Below, piece after piece: positions 1 through 7,369 of a DNA stretch of 39,061 nucleotides. A program made the translations under genes and the position numbers. A model generated the notes under the pieces. It searched no databases, was not told the DNA's origin, and was given only the letters and a program-made list of their open reading frames with translations. Location: assembly GCA_009779255.1 (NCBI GenBank), contig WREQ01000011.1:1-39061 (forward strand), written 5' to 3'. Every line of letters begins with the position of its first letter. The stretch's first letter is position 1. This DNA is from Dehalococcoidia bacterium. Lineage in GTDB: Bacteria > Chloroflexota > Dehalococcoidia > Dehalococcoidales > UBA1222.

Positions 1-1
1 C

Positions 2-2701
2 ACTGGTGCTGATGGTGCGAATGGATTAACACCGAACATTGGAGCTAACGGCAACTGGTGGATAGGCACGAATGACACTGGTATTTCTGCGACTGGGCCT
101 CAGGGTGCTACTGGCGCCACTGGAGCTGATGGTGCGAATGGATTAACACCGAACATTGGAGCTAACGGCAACTGGTGGATAGGCACGACTGACACTGGTA
201 TTTCTGCGACTGGACCTCAGGGTGCCGATGGCGCTGATGGAGCCAAGGGTGACAAAGGCGACAAGGGTGACCCCGGCGAACCGGGTACTGACGGAGCCAA
301 AGGTGACAAAGGTGAAACCGGTGAAACCGGCCTGCAGGGTCCGATAGGACCTCAGGGTGCCGATGGTGCTACTGGCGCCACTGGAGCAACTGGTGCTACT
401 GGTCCCGCTGGTCCACAGGGTCCGACAGGCCCGCAGGGCGCGAATGGCTTAACACCGCACATTGAAGGTGGTACATGGTGGATAGGCACGAATGACACTG
501 GTATTCCTGCGACTGGACCTCAGGGTGCTACTGGCGCCACTGGAGCAACTGGTGCTACTGGTCCCGCTGGTCCCGCTGGTCCGACAGGTCCGCAGGGTGA
601 AACCGGCCTGTCGGCATATGCAACCTGGCTTGCCGCGGGCAACAGTGGCACCGAGACCGATTTCCTGAATTGGCTGAAGGGTGACCCCGGCGCCACTGGT
701 GCGAATGGCTTAACACCGCACATCGGGCTCAACGGCAACTGGTGGATAGGCACGACTGACACCAACGTGGCATCGCGTGGTGTGGATGGTTATACTCCAT
801 ACATAGGGTTAAACGGCACTTGGTGGATCGCTTCGAGCGATACTGGTGTGCAGGTTAGTGGACCGCAGGGCGAAAAAGGCGAGAACGCTATTTCTCCCCA
901 TAAGGGTTTCTTTGCCATGGTGTTGGATCTGGAGGATATTCCCACTGATGATTTGGACGTTGGTTTTTATGTCGACATAGGCGAAACGAATAGCCGGTGG
1001 GCATGGAACATCAGCTATCTTGGTGATGAGGATAACTATACATTCTCTGGCAACGCGGCGGTATTCGACTGGTATGCGTTCCCGTCGGTGCTGGACTTCT
1101 ACTATAACAGCAGCACCAATACGATATGGCAGTATACCTTTGATGGCGATCCTGCCACCGCAACCGTGAAGGACCTGCTCGACAGAGACAACTATTCTTT
1201 CAAGGATACCTTTGAGTCGTATCCGGATAAATCAACGGTGACCTTCAACGATGAAGGGTTGCCGGAGTGGGACGGGGTGAATCCGTTCAATCCTGAAAGC
1301 TACAGCTGGATAAACACACTATTTAATGTTGCCGTTGAAGGTCCCGCAGGTCCTGAAGGTCCTATCGGAGAGACAGGTCCCCAGGGCGAGCCCGGCAAGT
1401 CCGCTTTTGAGATATGGTTTGACCTTTACGGAGAACCTGGCGACACCGAAACGGACTTCATCGACTGGTTGACGCTGGCGGGTAAATATCACGGCTTCTT
1501 TAACATGGCAGTCGATCTGGAAGACATTCGGATGGATATACTTACCAGCCCCGGCCATTTCTCGGACATAGGCGAAACGAATAGCCGGTGGACATGGAAC
1601 ATCAGCTATCTTGGTGATGAGGATAACTATACATTCTCTGGCAACGCGGCGATATTCGACTGGTATGCGTTCCCGTCGGTGCTGGACTTCTACTATAACA
1701 GCAGCACCAATACGATATGGCAGTATACCTTTGATGGCGATCCTGCCACCGCAACCGTGGAGGACCTGCTCGACAGAGACAACTATTCCTTCAAGGATAC
1801 CTTTGAGTCGTATCCGGATAAATCAACGGTGACCTTCAACGATAAAAGACTGCCGGAGTGGGACGGGGTGAATCCGTTCAATCCTGAAAGCTACAGCTGG
1901 ATAAACTCGTTGTTCCCGTCGGCGATTACCGGACCCACCGGTCCGCAGGGTCCCGCTGGTCCGCAGGGTCCGCAGGGCGAGATGGACATGAGCCTGTTGC
2001 AAGCTCTGATCGATGAGCTTGCTGCAATAAAGTCATTCATGGGACTTTCGGACGTGGTGATAATTCAATCGTACTACTCGACTTTGGATCCTGTTTTTGG
2101 TATGGGCGGTGATAGTCGGTTAAGAGGTCTCAGCGTCTCCGTTACCCAGTCTGGACATACGTTTAACTTCTGGGGGTCGGGCGGGCTGACCGCCCAAACA
2201 AGCTTGAGCAACAGCAACACATATTATTTGTTGACCAACGACATTATTGGTACAAACCCGGATGGTTCAGCCAAATATCGGTATCAGCCGCTGTCATGGC
2301 ATTCAGGTAATCCAGTGGTGGGTTTCGTCTGGGTGAATGGTGTCAGTTTGATGTTGCAGGCCGATAAAAACGGAATTTATTTTAGGCCATCAAGTACCAT
2401 GAATAACATTCCGGCAGGTACGGTTTTCCAGTTCACGCTGACGATGACTCTGGTCCAAGACCTTGAAGTTACTTATGACGGGAACGGCGCTGACTCTGGC
2501 AGCGTGCCGGTGGACAACAACATATACCACCGCCTTGACAGCGTCTTGGTACAGGGCAATACCGGCAATCTGGTCAGAACCGGCTATACCTTCGGTGGCT
2601 GGACACGCAGTGACACTTCTGAGGTCCTGCAGCCAGACAGCACCTTCATGATTTACGGGGAGAATGTCACGCTCCGCGCAGTTTGGGTGCCGAACGTTTA
2701 G
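2..2701 (+). CDS. Collagen-like repeat surface protein, 5' end missing
   Basis: The frame is open from the window edge, so the start lies upstream; 899 codons are visible. A GTG at 767 in the same frame is internal. Visible residues 1-255 are mostly Gly-X-Y triplets (GPQGATGATGATG type), broken by a recurring NGNWWIGTTDTG module and one SAYATWLAAGNSGTETDF module; both are typical of bacterial collagen-like surface or fibre proteins. Two near-identical blocks without triplets follow (nucleotides 899-1323 and 1490-1914), joined by a short collagen segment. After a last GPQGPQG stretch comes a C-terminal globular part. It ends in an InlB B-repeat-like unit (VTYDGNG to GYTFGGW to LRAVW, about residues 820-895). 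Likely exported and displayed at the surface, but the N-terminus and any signal peptide are outside the window. Function is unknown; adhesion or a structural role is a guess. Confidence 0.85.
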   Translation, partial: TGADGANGLTPNIGANGNWWIGTNDTGISATGPQGATGATGADGANGLTPNIGANGNWWIGTTDTGISATGPQGADGADGAKGDKGDKGDPGEPGTDGAKGDKGETGETGLQGPIGPQGADGATGATGATGATGPAGPQGPTGPQGANGLTPHIEGGTWWIGTNDTGIPATGPQGATGATGATGATGPAGPAGPTGPQGETGLSAYATWLAAGNSGTETDFLNWLKGDPGATGANGLTPHIGLNGNWWIGTTDTNVASRGVDGYTPYIGLNGTWWIASSDTGVQVSGPQGEKGENAISPHKGFFAMVLDLEDIPTDDLDVGFYVDIGETNSRWAWNISYLGDEDNYTFSGNAAVFDWYAFPSVLDFYYNSSTNTIWQYTFDGDPATATVKDLLDRDNYSFKDTFESYPDKSTVTFNDEGLPEWDGVNPFNPESYSWINTLFNVAVEGPAGPEGPIGETGPQGEPGKSAFEIWFDLYGEPGDTETDFIDWLTLAGKYHGFFNMAVDLEDIRMDILTSPGHFSDIGETNSRWTWNISYLGDEDNYTFSGNAAIFDWYAFPSVLDFYYNSSTNTIWQYTFDGDPATATVEDLLDRDNYSFKDTFESYPDKSTVTFNDKRLPEWDGVNPFNPESYSWINSLFPSAITGPTGPQGPAGPQGPQGEMDMSLLQALIDELAAIKSFMGLSDVVIIQSYYSTLDPVFGMGGDSRLRGLSVSVTQSGHTFNFWGSGGLTAQTSLSNSNTYYLLTNDIIGTNPDGSAKYRYQPLSWHSGNPVVGFVWVNGVSLMLQADKNGIYFRPSSTMNNIPAGTVFQFTLTMTLVQDLEVTYDGNGADSGSVPVDNNIYHRLDSVLVQGNTGNLVRTGYTFGGWTRSDTSEVLQPDSTFMIYGENVTLRAVWVPNV
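899..1323 (+). repeat. Internal duplication, copy 1
   Basis: This block of the collagen-like gene encodes HKGFF...DIGETNSRWAWNISYLG...SWINTLF. It recurs exactly 591 bp (197 codons) downstream with only a few substitutions after the first 75 bases, and silent sites are also conserved. That indicates a recent in-frame duplication or ongoing gene conversion. Confidence 0.9.
1490..1914 (+). repeat. Internal duplication, copy 2
   Basis: Second copy of the 899-1323 block. The first 25 codons have diverged (MAVDLEDIRMDILTSPGHF in place of MVLDLEDIPTDDLDVGFYV). The remaining roughly 115 codons are almost identical at nucleotide level, with changes such as A to T, V to I, K to E and T to S. Confidence 0.9.
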
Positions 2702-2752
2702 TTCTTCGGCGACCATTACAATCGACAGTAAAACAGAACTAATTCTGAAGTG

Positions 2753-2790
2753 GAGGGAAGGCAGACCGCGGTCTGCCTTCCCTCTTTTGT
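2753..2790 (+). terminator. Rho-independent terminator of the collagen-like gene
   Basis: Positions 2753-2784 form a perfect 32-bp palindrome (arm gagggaaggcagaccg and its exact complement, so the loop comes from the central bases). It is followed by ttttgtt, and begins 52 bases after the stop codon. Confidence 0.85.
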
Positions 2791-3081
2791 TGGAGGGGCA
2801 TCTGCGTATTGTACATGCTGTTGTGACCTAAGCTTCGGAGTCTGAAGCGGGTGGGGTAACATGGAGTGGGCGTGCCGAGCGGGAAATTGCGAAAAAATAT
2901 CCTGATAACGAATGCGTGCTATTACTGCTACTCGGACAGTCGTTTTCTTCTGTCCGAAGCGCTGTACAAAACTCATAACTTAAAACCCCCGCAGTGCTTT
3001 TGTTGCTGTTCATACCTCTTTGGGGGAAACATGACAGAGATAGGTCAGACAGACTGGACTGTCGGTGTATTGCCAGCGTTG

Positions 3082-3090
3082 TGTTATAAT
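3082..3090 (+). promoter_or_regulatory. Extended -10 promoter element (TGT TATAAT)
   Basis: A consensus TATAAT at 3085-3090 is preceded by TG plus one base, the extended -10 form. No good -35 is visible at 16-18 bases. No gene starts downstream on this strand, which is why a non-coding transcript is considered. Confidence 0.4.
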
Positions 3091-3096
3091 GTGGCT

Positions 3097-3221
3097 TGAG
3101 GCTCCTCCATAGGTGGAGGAAAAAAATCGGCTTTTGCCTCGTCGCAAGGCGGGGTGGAAGTGGCTTCCGGGCGAGAATGACTTGGCCCCCCCCTGTTGTT
3201 CTCGTCCGGGAGTCTTTTTTT
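3097..3221 (+). ncRNA. Candidate small RNA, about 125 nt, family not recognised
   Basis: This is the interval between the predicted start site of the 3082-3090 promoter and the terminator ending at 3221. It contains several local stems: CCTCCA/TGGAGG with loop TAGG at 3105-3120, and GGAAG/CTTCC at 3156-3168. The second stem uses bases that also form the terminator stem, so the two are mutually exclusive. I could not match it to 6S, SRP, tmRNA, RNase P or a known riboswitch. No open reading frame with a ribosome binding site is inside. This is inference from promoter and terminator only. Confidence 0.25.
3164..3221 (+). terminator. Rho-independent terminator-like hairpin
   Basis: Arms cttccgggcgagaa (3164-3177) and ttctcgtccgggag (3199-3212) form 14 pairs including two G-U, with a loop of about 21 nt. 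A run of seven T follows (3215-3221). No plus-strand protein gene lies just upstream. Confidence 0.6.
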
Positions 3222-3493
3222 AAGACAGATGTCAGTATTCAGTTTAGCCCCATCCCCCAACGTCATAGCGGTCCACTTGGGCGGAAGCCGCAATCCCGAA
3301 GAGTCATAAACCTATCACGGAGGGAGCAATCCTGCGAGTGATGAATCAAAGTAGAGCGCCGCTCTTTTGACTGGAGAGGCTTTGGTGAGGGTGAAATCGC
3401 TGGATTGCGGGTCAAGCCGCGAGTGACGATGAGGCGTGGCGCCTCTCTCTTGGCTGGAGAGGCTTGGTGATGGTGAAAAGTCTCAAGCGGTTA

Positions 3494-5347
3494 TTAGCTG
3501 TCCGACATCATAGTCGCCAGATCCTCCTCGGCGCGAAGGGTGCGGTTGTCCCTCATCAGCCTCTGCATCAGCAGATACAGCCCCCAGGTAATGATCATTC
3601 CTACTATGGCGCTCACCGTCCATAGCATCGAAACCTCGGGGTGTCCCCATGGGGCGTCGCGGCTGACCAAGAAGCTGCGGAACCACTCGTATAAAACGAA
3701 ACGCATGACCAGCGCCGCGACGACGGCGGAGGCTGTGAACCGGAACAGGAATTGCCAGCCGAACTTCAGCTGTGCCAACATGAATATCAGCAGCGCCGTG
3801 CATATCGGTATGGACACCCACAGCTGCAGCGGCGAGATGACACAGAAGCACAGCAGATGAAACAGCAGTAAGGAGGCGATCCCCAGCATCAGGGCGTGTT
3901 TACCAAAGCCGCTTTTCGCCTCAGCTTTCTTCAGCATACCTGTGATGATTAACGCCGCACCTATGGCTACAGCGCCGATGGTGGGCAGGTAATAGAACAT
4001 GTAGGTGATGCGGTTGGTGGCCAGAAACAGCGGTATCCAGATTGCCCATGTGCCGATAATCCAGCAGATGACGAATGTCCAGGCGCTGTGCTTTTTGAAA
4101 GTCTTCCAGAGCGCCAACGGGATTACGACCAGTCCGGCCAGCCACATTGACGGGTTCTGGATGCCACTGTAAGCCGGCGTGTACCAGTAGGGCAGCAACA
4201 CGTTCCGGTTCGGGTCAAAATTTGGATCGAACAGCCACTGATAGAAATATAACGAGCCGGTTGGTGAAAGCACCCACTCCCACGGTTTGGAAACGAATGC
4301 TCCCGTGTATGTTGCTGGGTCATCGGGAAACTTGATGCTGCTGGTGGAGCTGAGCGCGTTCCGGATCAGTCCTACGATTCCCTGGTCCCATTGCCCCCAT
4401 ACCACGTAAGGGACGTATTCCTGCCGAATGATCATTTCGAAGATGCCGTAGAACAGGAAGAAGGCCAGCGGCGCCAGCAGCATTGAGCCGAGGAAAATCA
4501 TCGGACGGGAATAGGTCTGCCAGAAGGTGAGCTTCGGCTTGGTGGTCATCTCTTCCAGCACCGGTACCACGATGGCATCCGGTATGGCCTCTGCGGCAGG
4601 CGACTGCTCCATGTATGCCGCCTGTGCGGCAGTAGCAGGGATGCTGTCTTCAACCATTACAGGGACAGCCGCCTCCGTCATAAGCGTTTGCGGAACGGCG
4701 GGAGCGTCGCTAATGGTGGGATCCGGCGCATCGTCTTCAGCATCCGGCGGCGCGCCCATATTCTGCTTGTATCCGATGAATAACCAGTGCAGGCCGATGG
4801 GTATGATAGCCAGCACGCCGTTGAATTTGCACAGTCCGGCCAGTCCCACCATGACGGCCGCAGCCCACCACCACTTCGTCCCTCGCAGGTAGAACCAGAA
4901 GGCGAACATGGCGAAGACGACCTCGTAGATGTCCAGCATGGCGATGCCGCTGTGGATGAACATCAGGTTGTCGGTGCCCAGTAGCAGCACGGCAATCAGC
5001 GCCGTGCGCTGCGAGGTGCCAAGCCGGCGGCAGATGTCGTAAAGGGCGATCAGAGACACGCTTGACAGAATTACGGCCGGCAGCCGCCAGCCCCAAGGGT
5101 TGTCGCCGAACAGCGCCATGCCGCTGGCGATAATCAGGCGTGCCAGCGGCGGGTGTTCGTTGCGTATCGAACCTTCTCCGGTGAGGATGCGGCGTCCGTC
5201 CGGGACATAATGTAGTTCGTCGAAAAGCGGGGTGTCCGGGCGCGGGATGGCGGCCAGATGCAGCGCTACGATGCCAAGCATCACTACCAGCATCGGGAAA
5301 TGCCGCCAGCGGACCAGGCTCAGTCCCCAGTGTTTAATTTTTTCCAT
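3494..5347 (-). CDS. PMT/GT39-type membrane glycosyltransferase
   Basis: Integral membrane protein of about 617 residues resembling dolichyl-phosphate-mannose-protein mannosyltransferases, which move a sugar from a polyprenyl phosphate to a protein or lipid on the outer face of the membrane. It has an N-terminal membrane segment, then the acidic motif LFDELHYV (DE at 43-44) and NEHPPLAR (63-70), both characteristic of the family, then about ten further hydrophobic segments. Residues about 200-290 form an acidic, Ala/Pro-rich insert that may be a soluble linker. I chose the ATG at 5347, which overlaps the upstream glycosyltransferase by 28 bases; a GTG at 5377 would add ten residues. Neither has a strong ribosome binding site. 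The neighbouring GT2 enzyme probably makes the polyprenyl-linked sugar this enzyme uses, so the two look like one operon. Confidence 0.85.
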   Translation of the reverse strand: MEKIKHWGLSLVRWRHFPMLVVMLGIVALHLAAIPRPDTPLFDELHYVPDGRRILTGEGSIRNEHPPLARLIIASGMALFGDNPWGWRLPAVILSSVSLIALYDICRRLGTSQRTALIAVLLLGTDNLMFIHSGIAMLDIYEVVFAMFAFWFYLRGTKWWWAAAVMVGLAGLCKFNGVLAIIPIGLHWLFIGYKQNMGAPPDAEDDAPDPTISDAPAVPQTLMTEAAVPVMVEDSIPATAAQAAYMEQSPAAEAIPDAIVVPVLEEMTTKPKLTFWQTYSRPMIFLGSMLLAPLAFFLFYGIFEMIIRQEYVPYVVWGQWDQGIVGLIRNALSSTSSIKFPDDPATYTGAFVSKPWEWVLSPTGSLYFYQWLFDPNFDPNRNVLLPYWYTPAYSGIQNPSMWLAGLVVIPLALWKTFKKHSAWTFVICWIIGTWAIWIPLFLATNRITYMFYYLPTIGAVAIGAALIITGMLKKAEAKSGFGKHALMLGIASLLLFHLLCFCVISPLQLWVSIPICTALLIFMLAQLKFGWQFLFRFTASAVVAALVMRFVLYEWFRSFLVSRDAPWGHPEVSMLWTVSAIVGMIITWGLYLLMQRLMRDNRTLRAEEDLATMMSDS

Positions 5348-6420
5348 GTCCAGCGACTGTTGGCAAAGAAATTCCACATCATGGCGGCCGCGATGCCGAC
5401 CATGTTGAATACAAGATACGACAGATTGCCGGTGTTGGTCAACATGACGGTGGTCACCCAGTTAAGGGCGGCCCCCGGCAGGCTGAACAGGTTGAAGCGC
5501 AGGAAATTGGCGAGGAAGTGCTTCAGCCCCGGTTTATGGCGGTCAGCGAATGTGAAGTAGTTGTTGAGCAGGTAGTTGCTGACAATCGAAATTTCAATGG
5601 CGATTAAAAGCGCCAGGCGGATGTCCCAGTTTGCTTTTCCCTGGTCGTGCAGCAGCCACAGCATTCCGTTATTCACTATTACCCCGCTGGCGCCGACCAG
5701 ACAGAATTTGAAAAAATGGGTGATTACCCCGTTGCGTCGCATCAGGCTTAGCAGATGCTGTGCATATTCTATTTCCTGTTTAATGCTGAGTTTGCTCTTG
5801 CCCTTTTCACGCGGCACGAACATGAACGGCACTTCCCGGACGTTTTTGGCTTTGCCTGTTACCAGCATCTCCAGCAGGATTTTGTAGCCGATGGGCGCCA
5901 GCGTGACGCCTTCAATGACCCTGCGCCGGAAGGCAAAAAATCCGGACATGGGGTCTTTGACTCGGCGGCTGGACGGCAGGAAGAGGTGCGCCAACATAAT
6001 CGCGCCATCAGAGGTTATTTTGCGGAAGGTACTCCATCCATTCGTGCCGCCACCCGGCACGCGGCGGCTGGCGACGGCGATGTCTGCGCCTTCATCAATG
6101 GCGGTGATAACAGATGGGATCACTTCCGGCGGATGCTGCAGGTCGGCGTCCATCACCAATATGGTGTCGTGTTTTGCCCAACCGAAGCCGTCGATCACGG
6201 CGCTGGCCAGCCCCTTCTTGTTTTTGCGCACCTCAACCCGCGCCGGATATTTTGCGGACAGTCGGTTGATCAACTCTGCCGTGCCGTCTTTGCTGTCGTC
6301 GTCCACGAACAATACTTCGTAGTCGCGTCCTGGCAGGGCAGCGACGATGCGTGTCAGCAGCGGCTCAATATTTTCGCGCTCGTTGTAGGTCGGGATCAGA
6401 ATCGAAAAGGCTTCAGGCAT
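5320..6420 (-). CDS. Dolichol-phosphate mannosyltransferase-like GT2 fused to GtrA domain
   Basis: A 366-residue protein in two parts. Residues 1-225 are a GT-A glycosyltransferase of the Dpm1 type: IPTYNERENI (9-18), VDDDSKDGT (39-47), and the metal/nucleotide site DADLQHPP (91-98). Residues about 228-360 are a GtrA-like membrane domain with four hydrophobic segments starting at FFKFCLVGASGVIVNN. The family transfers mannose or glucose from a nucleotide sugar to polyprenyl phosphate, and the GtrA part is thought to help flip the product. It starts with ATG and overlaps the following PMT-type gene by 28 bases, consistent with translational coupling. The pair suggests cell-envelope glycosylation; the sugar cannot be told from sequence. 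Confidence 0.92.
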   Translation of the reverse strand: MPEAFSILIPTYNERENIEPLLTRIVAALPGRDYEVLFVDDDSKDGTAELINRLSAKYPARVEVRKNKKGLASAVIDGFGWAKHDTILVMDADLQHPPEVIPSVITAIDEGADIAVASRRVPGGGTNGWSTFRKITSDGAIMLAHLFLPSSRRVKDPMSGFFAFRRRVIEGVTLAPIGYKILLEMLVTGKAKNVREVPFMFVPREKGKSKLSIKQEIEYAQHLLSLMRRNGVITHFFKFCLVGASGVIVNNGMLWLLHDQGKANWDIRLALLIAIEISIVSNYLLNNYFTFADRHKPGLKHFLANFLRFNLFSLPGAALNWVTTVMLTNTGNLSYLVFNMVGIAAAMMWNFFANSRWTWKKLNTGD

Positions 6421-6679
6421 GCCTACTCCCGCTGAAGTATATCGTGTTTGACATTCAGGTTATTCTATCACAATAACGTATAACGTAAAACAGGTGAGAT
6501 GGTTAGTGAGTGATGAGCGGGCAGCATTCAGCTTTTGGCTTTTAGCACCGCCCTTCCATTCCCTATCACGCCGGTCTGCCTGGCGGACTGGAATCCAGTG
6601 TGGAGGGGACACTGAGTTGCGAGTTGTGAGTTCGGGTTCCGCAACGCCATCGAAAAGATCGTTCCTGAAGCCAGTTTGA
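6421..6679. other. Intergenic region, no gene seen
   Basis: The region lies between the divergent glycosyltransferase and uracil-DNA glycosylase genes. It is low-information sequence with short stem-forming stretches (ccggtctgcctggcgg near 6572). No ORF here has a ribosome binding site or a recognisable product. Confidence 0.6.
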
Positions 6680-6708
6680 TTGACTTGACATATCATGCGT
6701 GTTATTAT
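6680..6708 (+). promoter_or_regulatory. Promoter of the uracil-DNA glycosylase gene
   Basis: TTGACT (6680-6685), a 17-base spacer, then TATTAT (6703-6708) preceded by TG plus one base. Predicted transcription starts near 6715. That favours the ATG at 6750 over the upstream GTG-type start at 6699, which overlaps the -10 element. Confidence 0.65.
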
Positions 6709-6749
6709 GGGTTACAGGCACGAATAATCTTGATTCTACGGGTTGCGAT

Positions 6750-7361
6750 ATGTCTGCTCTGAACGAGCTTTACGCAGGCATCTGCGCCTGCCGCAAGTGT
6801 GAAATTTTCCGGACGCGGACGCGCGCCGTTCCCGGCGAGGGGCCGGAAAACGCCGAAATCATGTTCATCGGCGAGGCTCCCGGCTGGCACGAAGACCAGC
6901 AGGGGCGCCCCTTTGTCGGCTCGGCGGGGCAGTTTCTCGACGCATTGCTGAAGTCCATTGGTCTTTCGCGGCAGCAGGTGTATATCACCAATGTCATCAA
7001 GACCCGTCCCCCCGACAACCGCGACCCCCTGCCACAGGAGATCGCGAACTGTCGCCCATGGCTGGACCGACAGCTTGAAATCATCAAACCTAAAATGATT
7101 GTGACGCTGGGGCGCTTCTCGCTGGGGCAGTTCATGCCGGGGAGTGCCATCAGCAAGATACACGGCACGGCGGTCAAAAAAGACGGCGTGTTGTACTTTC
7201 CGATGTATCATCCGGCGGCGGCGTTGCATCAAGGCTCCCTACGCGGAGTGATACAGTCAGACATGCTGAAAATACCCGGCCTTCTGGCCGGTTTGCGCAA
7301 AGAAACTGAAGTGGCTCCCGTGGGCCAGAAGGAAGAAACGCAGCAATTAAAACTGCTTTAA
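6750..7361 (+). CDS. Type-4 uracil-DNA glycosylase, one Fe-S ligand replaced
   Basis: This 203-residue enzyme removes uracil from DNA as the first step of base excision repair. Motif 1 is GEAPGWHED (41-49), followed by GRPFVGSAG (52-60); motif 2 is the HPAAA segment (154-158). Family-4 members carry a [4Fe-4S] cluster held by four cysteines: a CxxC near the N-terminus, one in KCRPP and one about 16 residues later. Here C14, C17 and C101 are present, but the KCRPP position reads KTRPP, with Thr85 in place of the third ligand. An extra C12 gives CxCxxC. The ACC codon is unambiguous in the sequence. The gene lies 8 bases before the RNase J gene and is probably co-transcribed with it. Family assignment is secure; the cluster state is not. 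Confidence 0.9.
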   Translation: MSALNELYAGICACRKCEIFRTRTRAVPGEGPENAEIMFIGEAPGWHEDQQGRPFVGSAGQFLDALLKSIGLSRQQVYITNVIKTRPPDNRDPLPQEIANCRPWLDRQLEIIKPKMIVTLGRFSLGQFMPGSAISKIHGTAVKKDGVLYFPMYHPAAALHQGSLRGVIQSDMLKIPGLLAGLRKETEVAPVGQKEETQQLKLL

Positions 7362-7369
7362 GGAAAACC

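Larger units (their letters stand above)
2791..3493. other. Gene-free stretch with an orphan transcription unit and a direct repeat
   Basis: I see no credible protein gene: the ORFs here lack ribosome binding sites and recognisable sequence. The stretch holds the promoter/terminator pair listed at 3082-3221. It also holds an imperfect direct repeat (3363-3398 and 3446-3479, core ctggagaggcttggtga). Between those copies lies gattgcgggtcaagccgcga (3403-3422), whose near reverse complement recurs near 23620 and 24205. Confidence 0.6.

Noticed and set aside
520-765. Reverse ORF rich in GPAGPVAPVAP
   Set aside because: It is the antisense reading of the collagen-like Gly-X-Y repeats, which have a continuous sense frame.
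3104-3127. Terminator for a minus-strand transcript at the CCTCCA/TGGAGG hairpin
   Set aside because: On the minus strand the T run comes before the hairpin, not after it, so it cannot work as a rho-independent terminator.
3096-3341. 81-residue plus-strand ORF
   Set aside because: TTG start without a ribosome binding site, spans the terminator at 3164-3221 and shows no recognisable sequence.
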